Part shown: in pieces, positions 1-10,000 of the stretch
How the letters are laid out: the number at the start of each line of letters is the position of its first letter
How positions within the stretch are numbered: position 1 is the stretch's first letter
Assembly: GCA_903910445.1 (NCBI GenBank)
Contig: CAIVZR010000037.1
Coordinates: 19,936 to 83,935, forward strand
Source: an uncultured Bacteroidota bacterium
GTDB lineage: Bacteria > Bacteroidota > Bacteroidia > UKL13-3
Reading direction: 5' to 3'
Length of the DNA stretch: 64,000 bases
The notes under the pieces: generated by a model
The model's input: only the letters and a program-made list of their open reading frames with translations
Database searches by the model: none
Told to the model about the DNA's origin: nothing
Position numbers and translations under genes: made by a program

Positions 1-704
1 AATTACTATCCAAAACAAAAGACCTTGAATTGCAAAATGCGGAGCTGCAACAATTCGCCTACTTTGCTTCTCACGATTTGCTCGAACCACTGCGAATGGT
101 GAATAGCTTCTTAACATTGCTTGAAAAGAAATACATTGACCAATTGGATGAAACGGCACATCAGTATATCAATTTTGCAACTGATGGGGCGGTAAGAATG
201 CGTAAAACCATTCTTGATCTTCTCGATTATTCACGGGTAGGTACGCAAGCCTGGGAAAAAGAATTGGTGGATATGAACTCGCTCATGAATGAGATAATGA
301 TTGCACTTAGCTCATCTATTGCCGAAACAAACGCAAAAATTACCTGGGGGAAACTACCGCAAATTAAGGGTGGAAGAACACATCTTCAACTCGTACTTCA
401 AAATTTAATTAGCAATTCACTAAAATATAAGTCGCCCGATTTAGCTCCATTCATCGAAATTTTAAGCACTGAAACCGAAACCCATTGGCAATTTTCTGTG
501 AGTGATAATGGACTTGGAATCGACCCCAAATTTTTTGATCGTATTTTCATCTTGTTTCAACGCTTACATAGTAAGGACGAATATGCAGGATCGGGAGTAG
601 GACTAGCTATTGCTAAAAAGATTGTGGAAAATCACGGGGGTAAAATTTGGGTAGGCCCGGGAAAAGGAAAAGGAAGCATCTTTTATTTTAACATCCATAA
701 ATAA
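1..704 (+). CDS. Sensor histidine kinase, C-terminal part (cut by window start)
   Basis: C-terminal half of a two-component sensor kinase. The frame is open back to base 3, so the sensor part lies before the window. Seen: a phosphoacceptor box FASHDLLEPLR (the His of SHD is the likely phosphorylation site), then an ATPase domain with N box (LISNSLKYK), G1 box (DNGLGID), F box (ILFQRL) and G2 box (GSGVGLAIAKK). All parts needed for autophosphorylation are present. This H-box form is common in PAS- or phytochrome-type kinases. Two receiver-domain genes follow on the same strand, so a shared pathway is likely, but a 122-base gap with its own promoter-like element means a shared transcript is not certain. 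Confidence 0.9.
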   Translation, partial: LLSKTKDLELQNAELQQFAYFASHDLLEPLRMVNSFLTLLEKKYIDQLDETAHQYINFATDGAVRMRKTILDLLDYSRVGTQAWEKELVDMNSLMNEIMIALSSSIAETNAKITWGKLPQIKGGRTHLQLVLQNLISNSLKYKSPDLAPFIEILSTETETHWQFSVSDNGLGIDPKFFDRIFILFQRLHSKDEYAGSGVGLAIAKKIVENHGGKIWVGPGKGKGSIFYFNIHK

Positions 705-816
705 TTAGCTACTTTTGTCTGCCACACAACGAAGTATTCAAAAATATTAAGTTGTTCCTTGGCGTAAAAAACATAGAACTTTGTTAAAAGCATTTTAGAA
801 CATATATCTGCAATCT

Positions 817-824
817 TAATTTTG
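817..824 (+). promoter_or_regulatory. Bacteroidota -7 element TAATTTTG
   Basis: Exact match to TAnnTTTG, ending 2 bases before the ATG at 827. A start site about 5-7 bases downstream would give a leaderless mRNA. No clear -33 element was seen. Confidence 0.5.
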
Positions 825-826
825 AA

Positions 827-2983
827 ATGCCTTTTTCTGTAAAAGAGTTACATCTGCTTGTTGTCGAGGATAATATCGGTGACTTTGTGTTGATTGAAAG
901 TCATCTCAAGGAGGAGATAGAGATTCCTGTTATCCATCATGCGAAATCATTTGCGAAAGCCAAAGAAATTTTATTACAAGGTATTAGAATCGATGTTATT
1001 CTACTCGACCTCACACTGCCCGATGGAACAGGGGATGGTTTAGTTAATGAAATCTCAAAATTAAAGGGTTTAATTCCGGTGGTAGTGCTTACCGGATTTG
1101 TTGATCGTGATTATGGTATAAAAACTTTATCGCTAGGCATCTCCGACTATCTACTTAAGGACGATTTAAATGCCTCACAACTTTATCGAAGTATTACTTA
1201 CAGTATTGAGCGGAAACGAATTGAAATGAAACTTCGGGAATCGGAGTTGAATTATCAAAATTTATTTCACCTCAGTCCAATGCCCATGTGGGTATACGAT
1301 ATCGACACGCTGAAATTCCTGAGTGTGAATGATGCCATGGTGAAAATATATGGCTATTCAAGACTTGAACTGCTAACAAAGACCATACGAGAAATCAGGC
1401 CTGAAAATGAAGTTCCCGAGATGGAGGACAGGGTAAGAACTAATTTCGATACGAATGTTTTATACGAAGAAGCCATTACACATCAACGTAAAAATGGGGA
1501 GCTAATGTATGTTGAATTGCAAAGCAATATCATACAATTTGAAGGCCGTAAAGCAAAGCTTGTAATTGCTTCCGATATCACCGAAAAAATCAAATTTGAT
1601 CTTTCCTTAAAAGCAAGTGAGGAAAGATTTAAGCTCTTAGTACAGGAGGGTGCCGACCTCATAGCTATTGTTGATGCTAGCGGAAATCAGAAATACCTTA
1701 GCCCAAATTCGCTCTCTATAATTGGTATTGCTTCAGAAGATTTTGTTGAAACAAACTTTTTCAATTTAGTTCATGAACAAGATCGTGAGGAAGTAATTGC
1801 CGAGTTTAAAGCCTTACCTTCCCAAGGACGACTCATGATGCAGCCCTATAGAGTAGTTATAGGCAGTAAGGTGAGGTGGCTCGAAACCATTCTCTCCGAT
1901 ATGACTGCCGACGCTTCAATTGGTGGAATCGTTGCTAATTCTCGTGATATTACCGCTTCAGTTGAAAATGAAAATAAATTAAAAGAGAGCGTTGACCGCT
2001 ATAATATCGTGGCAAAAGCAACCAGCGATATCATCTGGGATCGCGATTTAATTAATGATAAAATTATCTGGAATAAAGGATTGCAGGGTATTTTTGGATA
2101 TCGCGATCGTGATGCGATGACTACCGTCGATTGGTGGTATAGCAAGATTCATCCAGAAGACAAAGGAAGAGTGACAGGAGTTGTCAATCATAACCTAAAT
2201 AAAAAAAATACCCGGTGGCAAGATGAATACCGATTTCAAAGTGTTGATGGAACCTACAAGGATGTTTTCGATCGGGTATTTCTAGTAATTGATGATGCGG
2301 GGAAGCCCATTCGAATGATTGGTGCCATGCAGGATATCACTCGAAAAAAAGAGGAAGAAAGAAGATTAAAACTTTTAGAATCGGTAATCACAAATACTAA
2401 TGATGCCATCGTAATTACCGAAGCGGAATCATTTGATCCTTCGGGGCCTAAAATTGTGTTTGTGAATGATGCCTTCACCAAAATGACAGGCTACTCAAAA
2501 GAGGAGATTGTCGGAAAAACCTCAAATATTTTGCACGGTCCTGAAACTGACCCTGATCAGCTTCGGCTGCTCGCCACAGAGATGGAGAAATGGAAATCGG
2601 CAGAAACTGAACTCATTTACTACAAGAAAAACAGAGAAAAATTTTGGGTAAATATGGAAATTGCCCCCGTATCAGATGGTAAAGGATGGTTCTCGCATTG
2701 GATTACAATTCAGCGAGATGTGAGCGAAAGAGTCAATTATATGAAGGCCATCGAACAGCAAAATATTAAGTTTAGAGACATTGCCTGGATGCAATCGCAT
2801 ATGGTTAGAGCTCCTTTAGCTCGTATCATGGGTGTTTTGGAGTTATTAAGATTTAATTCAAAAGAAGAATCAGAAAACACCGATTTAATAACTTATCTTT
2901 TATCTTCGGCCACCGAACTTGATGAAATTATTCGTACTATTGTTAAGAAAACAGAACAAGTTGAAAATCGAAATAACAAATGA
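827..2983 (+). CDS. Receiver domain / four PAS / orphan DHp signalling protein
   Basis: Cytoplasmic signalling protein of 718 residues without membrane segments. Receiver domain at about 7-125 (phosphoacceptor D61, T89, K111), then four PAS domains at about 138-257, 262-380, 385-505 and 515-640. The tail (about 645-710) resembles the dimerisation/phosphoacceptor helix of a kinase, with H658 in QSHMVRAPLARI, but the protein ends there: no ATPase domain follows. It therefore probably cannot autophosphorylate and may act as a phosphotransfer or docking partner. PAS4 has LOV-like text (GKTSNILHGPETD), but Ser566 stands where LOV proteins have the photoactive Cys. Stop and next start overlap by 4 bases (ATGA), so it is coupled to the next regulator. 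The kinase just upstream is the likely phosphodonor (inference). Confidence 0.85.
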   Translation: MPFSVKELHLLVVEDNIGDFVLIESHLKEEIEIPVIHHAKSFAKAKEILLQGIRIDVILLDLTLPDGTGDGLVNEISKLKGLIPVVVLTGFVDRDYGIKTLSLGISDYLLKDDLNASQLYRSITYSIERKRIEMKLRESELNYQNLFHLSPMPMWVYDIDTLKFLSVNDAMVKIYGYSRLELLTKTIREIRPENEVPEMEDRVRTNFDTNVLYEEAITHQRKNGELMYVELQSNIIQFEGRKAKLVIASDITEKIKFDLSLKASEERFKLLVQEGADLIAIVDASGNQKYLSPNSLSIIGIASEDFVETNFFNLVHEQDREEVIAEFKALPSQGRLMMQPYRVVIGSKVRWLETILSDMTADASIGGIVANSRDITASVENENKLKESVDRYNIVAKATSDIIWDRDLINDKIIWNKGLQGIFGYRDRDAMTTVDWWYSKIHPEDKGRVTGVVNHNLNKKNTRWQDEYRFQSVDGTYKDVFDRVFLVIDDAGKPIRMIGAMQDITRKKEEERRLKLLESVITNTNDAIVITEAESFDPSGPKIVFVNDAFTKMTGYSKEEIVGKTSNILHGPETDPDQLRLLATEMEKWKSAETELIYYKKNREKFWVNMEIAPVSDGKGWFSHWITIQRDVSERVNYMKAIEQQNIKFRDIAWMQSHMVRAPLARIMGVLELLRFNSKEESENTDLITYLLSSATELDEIIRTIVKKTEQVENRNNK

Positions 2984-3390
2984 GTTTAGAAATAGCCATC
3001 GTTGACGATGATAAAATTATCATTTTCCTTCATAAAATTATGATGGAAAAAAGCGGCTTGTCATCCAATCCACTATGTTACTTAAGTGCTAGAGATTTAT
3101 TGAATGAGCTGAAAACTATATCCAATAACAAACAAAAGTATCTGATTTTTTTAGATATTAATATGCCGGAAATGAATGGTTGGGAGTTCTTAGATGCAGT
3201 GAGCACCGCTGCATTTGCCAATCAGGTTTATGTAGTTATTGTTACCTCGTCAATCGACTCTGCCGACCGTGAAATGGCGATGAAATATAAATGTGTAATT
3301 GACTATTACGAGAAACCGATAGATACAAGTAGTTGCAATCGGATTAAATACATTCCCGATATTGCTCCATTTTTTCAAAGTTTAAATTAA
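2980..3390 (+). CDS. Single-domain CheY-like response regulator
   Basis: 136-residue stand-alone receiver domain. Acidic pocket D10-D11, phosphoacceptor D59 in FLDINMPEMNG, conserved T89 and K112 (YYEKP). No output domain, so it must act by protein-protein contact or phosphorelay. The start codon overlaps the stop of the multi-PAS gene by 4 bases, which implies translational coupling and a shared phosphorelay. Receivers of this type, following PAS proteins, are very common in Bacteroidota; their targets are mostly unknown. Confidence 0.88.
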   Translation: MSLEIAIVDDDKIIIFLHKIMMEKSGLSSNPLCYLSARDLLNELKTISNNKQKYLIFLDINMPEMNGWEFLDAVSTAAFANQVYVVIVTSSIDSADREMAMKYKCVIDYYEKPIDTSSCNRIKYIPDIAPFFQSLN

Positions 3391-3433
3391 TTCCATACTT
3401 ACTTCTTAGTAAGTTTAATACCGTTTAAAAGGA

Positions 3434-4192
3434 ATGCATACCCAGCCTTCTTCAGATGTTTCAATTAGATTAAACAAAGCAATTAGTGATACTGGTTTTT
3501 GTTCCCGACGTGAAGCAGATAAACTCATTGAACTTGGAAAGGTTATGGTTAACGATGTAAAAGGAAAACTGGGTGATCGCGTATTTGCTAACGATCAACT
3601 AAAAGTTAATGGGCAGTTATTAACTCGCCCCGAAGAAACCATCTATATCGCATTCAATAAACCAGTAGGAATTACTTGTACCACAGAGCTGAAAATTGAA
3701 GGCAATATCATCGATTATATTCGACATCCCCAACGCATTTTTCCAATCGGCCGACTCGACAAAGCCTCGGAAGGTCTTATTTTTCTCACAAGCGACGGGA
3801 ATATTGTAAATAAGATTTTAAGAGCAGGTAACAATCACGAAAAGGAATATTTAGTTACCGTAAATAAACCCATTAGCCCCGATTTTATTGAACAAATGGC
3901 AAGTGGAATTCCTATTCTCGATACGGTAACCAATAGGTGTTTCGTGAAGATGGAAAGTAAATATGTGTTTCGTATCATACTTACCCAAGGACTCAATCGT
4001 CAAATTAGGCGGATGTGCGAATACCTCGATTATGATGTAACAAAACTGAAGAGAATTAGAATCATGAATATTCATTTGAAAGATATTCCAGTAGGAGGTT
4101 GGCGCAATTTAACTTCTAGCGAACTCGATGAAATAAACCGCCTCATTGCCGACTCAAGCAAAACGGAAGAAGCATCCTTTATTAAAAAATAA
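3434..4192 (+). CDS. rluF: 23S rRNA pseudouridine synthase, RluF type
   Basis: 252 residues. N-terminal S4 RNA-binding domain (about 10-55) followed by an RsuA/RluF-type catalytic domain. The catalytic Asp is D109 in [17 protein letters not shown], and the stretches [16 protein letters not shown] and [12 protein letters not shown] follow, which closely resemble E. coli RluF as I remember it rather than RluB or RluE. RluF converts U2604 of 23S rRNA to pseudouridine. The beta carbonic anhydrase gene starts 9 bases after its stop, so the two may share a transcript. Confidence 0.88.
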   Translation: MHTQPSSDVSIRLNKAISDTGFCSRREADKLIELGKVMVNDVKGKLGDRVFANDQLKVNGQLLTRPEETIYIAFNKPVGITCTTELKIEGNIIDYIRHPQRIFPIGRLDKASEGLIFLTSDGNIVNKILRAGNNHEKEYLVTVNKPISPDFIEQMASGIPILDTVTNRCFVKMESKYVFRIILTQGLNRQIRRMCEYLDYDVTKLKRIRIMNIHLKDIPVGGWRNLTSSELDEINRLIADSSKTEEASFIKK

Positions 4193-4201
4193 AAAGAACT
4201 C

Positions 4202-4831
4202 ATGGCGAACATCACAAAAATATTTGAGAATAATAAAAAATGGATTCAAGAGAAATTGGAAATCGATGCCGATTATTTCACAAAACTCTCTCAAGGGCAA
4301 GCTCCTGAATTCCTTTATATTGGTTGTTCGGATAGCAGGGTAACTGCCGAAGACCTAATGGGCGTAAAACCTGGAGAGGTTTTTATTCATAGGAATATTG
4401 CCAACCTAGTAAATAATGTCGACTTAAATGTAATGTCGGTACTCAACTATGCCGTGCGACACCTAAAAGTAAAGCATGTTGTGGTATGTGGTCACTATAA
4501 CTGCGGTGGTATTAAAGCAGCAATGAAACCGGAAGATATGGGATTGCTAAACCCATGGCTCCGTAATATTCGAGATGTTTATCGCCTTCATCGCGATGAG
4601 CTCAATGCTATAGCCAATGAAGAGGATAGATATAATCGCTTGGTTGAATTAAATGTGCAAGAACAATGTGTGAATTTAATTAAGACGGCAGCGGTTCAAA
4701 AAGCTTATAAAGAATGGGGATTAACCGTTCATGGATGGGTTTTCGATATCCATACAGGGAACCTTATTGACTTAAAAATCGATTTCCCTAAAATACTAGA
4801 AGGAATCATGGAAATTTATAAGATCAATTAG
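4202..4831 (+). CDS. Beta-class carbonic anhydrase
   Basis: 209 residues, cytoplasmic, interconverts CO2 and bicarbonate. The zinc site is complete: C42 and D44 (CSDSR), then H98 and C101 in GHYNCGG. The Asp-Arg pair of CSDSR, needed for catalysis in this class, is present. The length fits the family. It starts 9 bases after rluF with no promoter of its own visible. Bicarbonate supply for carboxylases is the usual role; nothing nearby points to a more specific one. Confidence 0.93.
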   Translation: MANITKIFENNKKWIQEKLEIDADYFTKLSQGQAPEFLYIGCSDSRVTAEDLMGVKPGEVFIHRNIANLVNNVDLNVMSVLNYAVRHLKVKHVVVCGHYNCGGIKAAMKPEDMGLLNPWLRNIRDVYRLHRDELNAIANEEDRYNRLVELNVQEQCVNLIKTAAVQKAYKEWGLTVHGWVFDIHTGNLIDLKIDFPKILEGIMEIYKIN

Positions 4832-4987
4832 TCAACTTCAATCCCACTATCAACAATATTCGTTGCTAGCAATCTGTTTTTATGATTTTCAGCAGTTTTG
4901 TAAGCTGCAACTCAATCTTCATGTATCTTCGTGTGGTAATATCGGTATACTAAAGCCGATTCCTCGCTAACAACAAAAGAAATTGAC

Positions 4988-4995
4988 TATTTTTG
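4988..4995 (+). promoter_or_regulatory. Bacteroidota -7 element TATTTTTG
   Basis: Exact TAnnTTTG match, ending 4 bases before the ATG at 5000 of the Nfu gene; probable leaderless or near-leaderless start. Confidence 0.55.
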
Positions 4996-4999
4996 CGAT

Positions 5000-5233
5000 A
5001 TGAACCAAGAGATAACAAAACGCGTACAATTGGCCCTGGATTCTGTACGTCCTTTTCTGAAGGCCGATGGAGGCGATGCCCAGATTTTGGATGTAACCAG
5101 CGATATGTATGTGCATATAAAACTATTGGGTACATGCAGCACATGCGAATTAAGCAATATGACCATGAAAGCTGGCATTGAACAGGCAATCATAAAAGCT
5201 GTTCCAGAAATAAAAGCCGTGGTGGCAGTTTAA
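5000..5233 (+). CDS. NifU C-terminal domain (Nfu-type) iron-sulphur scaffold
   Basis: 77 residues, a stand-alone Nfu domain. It shows the family core FLKADGGDAQIL and the cluster-binding pair C46-x-x-C49 (GTCSTC). Such short proteins carry a 4Fe-4S cluster between two subunits and pass it to target enzymes. The ATG at 5000 is favoured over longer frames because the domain starts there and a -7 element sits just before it. The following gene lies 43 bases downstream on the same strand. Confidence 0.9.
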   Translation: MNQEITKRVQLALDSVRPFLKADGGDAQILDVTSDMYVHIKLLGTCSTCELSNMTMKAGIEQAIIKAVPEIKAVVAV

Positions 5234-5276
5234 TCAATATCGCACCACACATTACCAACTTTCTTATTTATATTTC

Positions 5277-6299
5277 ATGAAATTAGTAACGTTCGTTCAA
5301 AATCAATCCAATCACTTAGGTATTATTATTAATGATCTCGTTTATCCATTAAACGTTCTCGATTCAAGAATACCCAATTCATTACTAGAATTATTACAAG
5401 GAGGTGATGAATTGTTAGCCATGGTTCGCGAAGTGGAACAATCATTAATTGCCGGTAAATCACAAGTTTCGGGAACATCATATCAAGAATTATATAATTC
5501 ACTTCTTGCTCCAATAACAAATCCTACAAGTTGCCGCGATGGATACGCATTTCGCCAGCACGTTGCTTCAGCCCGCAGAAATAGAGGAGTTCCAATGATT
5601 CCCGAATTTGATTCATACCCTATTTTCTATTTTACCAATCATAACGCCATTCAAGGGCCTGGCGAAATTAGTTGTATGCCTGATCATTTTCAAAAGCTGG
5701 ATTTTGAACTCGAAGTTGCGATTGTTGTTGGAAAAAAAGGGCGCAATATTAAAGCGGCAGAAGCCGATAATTATATCGCAGGTTATATGATCATGAACGA
5801 TATGAGCGCACGTACCCTTCAAATGGAAGAGATGCTGCTCAACCTAGGTCCTGCAAAAGGAAAAGATTTCAGTACCGTGATAGGTCCTGTGTTTGTTACA
5901 CCCGATGAATTGTCTTCATACCTTGTGAATGCTAAAGAAAATCATATTGGCAATGCTTATAATCTCTCTATGAAATGTTGGGTGAACGATGTATTGGTAT
6001 CCGAAGGAAATATGGCCGACATGGATTGGACTTTTGCAGAAATTCTAGAACGTTGTGCTTATGGAGTTGATATTTTTCCAGGAGATGTAATTGGAAGCGG
6101 TACAGTTGGTACAGGTTGCTTCTTAGAATTAAATGGCACCGGCTTGCTCAACGATAAAGGATATAAAACCCAATGGTTACAACCAAATGATGTGGTGAAA
6201 ATGGAAATCACGGGGTTGGGTACCTTAATCAATACAATAAAAAAAGAAACAACTGATTTTAGTATTCTTGCATTGAAGAAAAAATCTTTGAGTAATTAA
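5277..6299 (+). CDS. Fumarylacetoacetate hydrolase family protein
   Basis: 340 residues. C-terminal FAH-fold domain with the full divalent-metal site of the family: D112, E144 and E146 in DFELEVA, and D175 in NDMSAR. The N-terminal 80 residues match the small N-terminal domain of the family. Members hydrolyse or decarboxylate beta-diketo acids; fumarylacetoacetase in tyrosine breakdown is one option. No other tyrosine pathway gene is in the window, so the substrate is left open. Confidence 0.85.
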   Translation: MKLVTFVQNQSNHLGIIINDLVYPLNVLDSRIPNSLLELLQGGDELLAMVREVEQSLIAGKSQVSGTSYQELYNSLLAPITNPTSCRDGYAFRQHVASARRNRGVPMIPEFDSYPIFYFTNHNAIQGPGEISCMPDHFQKLDFELEVAIVVGKKGRNIKAAEADNYIAGYMIMNDMSARTLQMEEMLLNLGPAKGKDFSTVIGPVFVTPDELSSYLVNAKENHIGNAYNLSMKCWVNDVLVSEGNMADMDWTFAEILERCAYGVDIFPGDVIGSGTVGTGCFLELNGTGLLNDKGYKTQWLQPNDVVKMEITGLGTLINTIKKETTDFSILALKKKSLSN

Positions 6300-6355
6300 A
6301 TTTCTTTTTCAAAATCTATCTTAGTTAGTTCAATTTTCTTGTTCAACTATCCCTT

Positions 6356-7036
6356 ATGCTTCGTTTCGATATACTAACGCTACATCCACAACTGCTCGAA
6401 GGACCATTTGCGGTGAGTATCATCAATCGCGCTATTGAGAGAGGCTTAGTTGAAATTCATATACATAATCTGCGCGACTATTCTACCTCTCGTCAAAAGC
6501 AAGCTGATGATTATCCGTTTGGAGGTGCTGCAGGAATGGTGATGATGATACAACCCATCGATGATTGCATTACGAAACTTAAAAGCGAACGCAAATACGA
6601 TGAAATAATTTATCTGTGTCCGGATGCACCAGTATTAAAACAAGCTGAAGTAAATAAACTTTCAATGGGTGAGAATTATATTTTATTATGCGGACATTAT
6701 AAAGGGATTGATCAACGGGTGCGAGATCATTTTATTACGAAAGAAATATCTATTGGCGATTATGTATTGAGTGGAGGCGAATTGCCTGCAGCGATATTGG
6801 TAGACGCCATGGTGCGACTCATTCCCGGAGCAATATCCGACGCCACCTCTGCACTCACCGATTCATTCCAGGACGAGCTATTAAGTCCGCCAGTATATAC
6901 TCGCCCAGCCGAATACAAAGGCTGGAAAGTACCCGAAGTATTGATGAATGGCAACCATAAATTAATTGAAGAATGGTTACATGATCAAGCAATCGAAAAA
7001 ACTAAAAATATCCGCCCCGATTTATTGAATTCGTAA
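6356..7036 (+). CDS. trmD: tRNA (guanine-N1)-methyltransferase
   Basis: 226 residues, the normal TrmD length. N-terminus [17 protein letters not shown] and the SPOUT trefoil-knot region [14 protein letters not shown] ... [11 protein letters not shown] are diagnostic. The enzyme methylates G37 of tRNAs using S-adenosylmethionine and prevents +1 frameshifting. The usual rpsP-rimM-trmD-rplS neighbourhood is absent here. It converges with the minus-strand gene ending at 7040, with only 3 bases between the stops. Confidence 0.95.
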   Translation: MLRFDILTLHPQLLEGPFAVSIINRAIERGLVEIHIHNLRDYSTSRQKQADDYPFGGAAGMVMMIQPIDDCITKLKSERKYDEIIYLCPDAPVLKQAEVNKLSMGENYILLCGHYKGIDQRVRDHFITKEISIGDYVLSGGELPAAILVDAMVRLIPGAISDATSALTDSFQDELLSPPVYTRPAEYKGWKVPEVLMNGNHKLIEEWLHDQAIEKTKNIRPDLLNS

Positions 7037-7039
7037 TTT

Positions 7040-10000
7040 TTATTTCATTAGTAAATCTACTACGTGTTTATTTGAATGTGAATTTCCTTGGCCATCAATA
7101 ATTGAAATCAGGAATATATAATGTCCTGTATTGGCAAGTTCTCCTTCCATCATTCTACCATCCCATCGGTAATAATTCTTCGTTCCTCCAATATCATTTT
7201 TCGCCAAAGTATTAACTAATCTTCCCGCTAAATCATAGATACTGATATTGATTGCTTGAGAACCTGTTGGCAAGGCAATAGTAAAATTTATTTCATCGTC
7301 AACGCCATCATTGTCGGGTGTGAAATAGTCCTTATTGAAATGCACCCAGTTATTGGGAGCAATACTGCTATTGTATTTTGAATTCACTAAACCCGGCGTT
7401 CCATAACCAATATTAGAAGAAGCTGAACTCCAATTTAGTGGCGAAGTTCCAATTCGATCCATGCTAATTCTCTCTAAGCTGATACCTTCTGTATTATTAA
7501 TAAATGGATGATGCCATTTTGCTGAATAGATAGCTGAGTCAATAGCAATAGTTGAATTGATAAATTGCAAAATCAATATGCCTGAATCATCATCTAGTGA
7601 TTTCCAATTTGAAGCTTGAATAATGTTCTCATCTTTGCGATGAGAATAATCTTTTTCAAGCGCACTTTTATTATTGCAAATCACCAAATATGTTTTTGGA
7701 AGAAATTGCCACTCAATATCCGATGCATCTATCGTTGCATGTAATAAACCTTCCTTATCAAAACAGGTGATTGACAATTCATGTAAGTCAAATATCTTAT
7801 CAGTATTATTATAAAACTCAATAAACTCACTGCCATTGGAATAAGCATCAAATACAATTTCATTAATCGAAATATCATTTTCAATGGGTATACTAGGCAA
7901 CCCAAAGTAAATTGTAGCAGGTTGAATTAGATGCCCACTGCAGTCGCTTAAGCCACGTATATTCATACTGTATATAAATCCATGACCCCATGTAGAGGAT
8001 TTTACTATTAGGTAAATTTCATTGAGATGCTGTTCATAATAGCCAATTTCGAAGCCACCTACACTAGCATTTGTAAATTGAAAAATGGCACTATCGAGCG
8101 AATTGATATCTATCGATTTATTGAATAGGAAAATAACAGAAGTATCAGCTAGGGTATAAGCCCGAATTAGCTTTAAAGGCAACGTATCGATAAGGTTTGC
8201 TTGCACCGAATTGATTGCGCTGGGAGTGCCTCCTTTACTATCGATACTGAATTGCCAATTATTTTGGGTGATGCAAGGCAGTTTTTCGTCAGCCATTTCA
8301 AGGCTCCAACCTCCTTTAACTTTTGGATTATTCGGGAATGCTTCCATTTCATAATGTGCCTGATGAACAATCGCGGAGTTAGAATCAAGTAGCCATAAAT
8401 TATCTGCTTCTTGATTTAAATAAGGGAAAGAATTAATGCCAATAGCGGGAATTTTTAATGCCATAAAAATGGGTAATTTTAATGCAGAAACAAGAACGAT
8501 ATGACTATCGTTTTTTAAAATATAATTAGGTAGGACTGCGGTACTATTTCCATCAGTTATTTTCATCCCTTTTAAATTTATTGTGTATCCAGAACGATTG
8601 CTTAATTCAATATATTGACATCCGGGCCAATAATTATTACCTGTTGCATTGATGAATAATTCAGTAATGATAACACCATTAAATCGACAGCTAAAAGCCT
8701 TGTCATATATGCCTTGAAAACTAACAGGAATCATTTTTTTACCACTGCAATTTTTCGAATCGGAAAAATTGAAACTATATAATACTTTATTTGTTAATGG
8801 CGAAAACTCAAGAAGGATACTATCCGCACTTTTATTCAAAATTGATACTTGTTTAATGAATTGAGAAGATGCTGTTGCTATAGTGGACACCATTGTACTA
8901 TCCATAGTACTATTGAAAATCAAAAGTGCGCTTGAATCATTGAATATTTGAAAACTTATTAACCTTGGAGAGATGGTATCCGCAACAGCATTATAGATAG
9001 AATTAGGCATTCCAGGTGTTCCTCCAAGCTTTAAATTTTCGGATGCACTCCAATTGTATTTTCCCTTGCAACGCAAGCGGGGGTTAATAAGCTCAAGTGC
9101 CCATCCACCTTCGCTTTTAAGGGGGTTATTGTACCAGCTTATCTGGTAGTTTACTTCGTCAATTACACTGCCATCTATCCTCAATAATTTTAATTGATCG
9201 GCGTCATTATTCAAACTTGGGAAATTGCTTACAACAACACTGTTTCCATAGGTAGCATATATATTAGATGACGATGTAGTACTAACAACTACAAAACTAT
9301 CAGGTTGTAAAATGTAGTTGGGTAAAATTGCGGTGCTACTTCCATCTGTAATTGAAAAATCTTGTAAGTTGATTTCATCTGAAGAAGTATTCCATAGTTC
9401 AATAAATTCATAATTAGGTAATCCAATCGATGGTGATGGGTCGGCAAAAATTTCATTGATTACAAGATCTCCATTTTGCACAACACGGAATTTGAAATTG
9501 GCGGTATCAAGCCATCTTTGATTGCCAATTAAATCTTTCTGATTTCTTACCTCAAGAAATTGCAAAGTATTGGGCTCGAAAGGGACGCTAAAAGAGAGTG
9601 TGATTTGAGTTCGATTATTAGAATTAAGAGTTGAAATAATGGGGTTAATTTTTTTATTCAACAAATAATTAGAACAATTTATAGCCATCATCGAATCAAG
9701 AGGCTCATTATATTGTAATCGACAATGAATACTATCTAATACCAAAATACTATCAAGAATAGGTGAAGTGGTATCAGGTGTAATGGTTTGTATTACAAAA
9801 TCATCAAAGAAAAATTTCTGTAAGTTGGAACTGGAGTAATGAATTGCCATTCCAAAATATGGCAAAAAGCTCCAAAATTTGGAAGGATAGTTGTTTTCAT
9901 GCACCGTACCTTCTAAGACAAAATTATTTCCTGTTCCAGAGGCATCATCATAAAGTTCATACAGGTTGTTTAAATCCCGACTAACTCGAATTTTAAAGCT

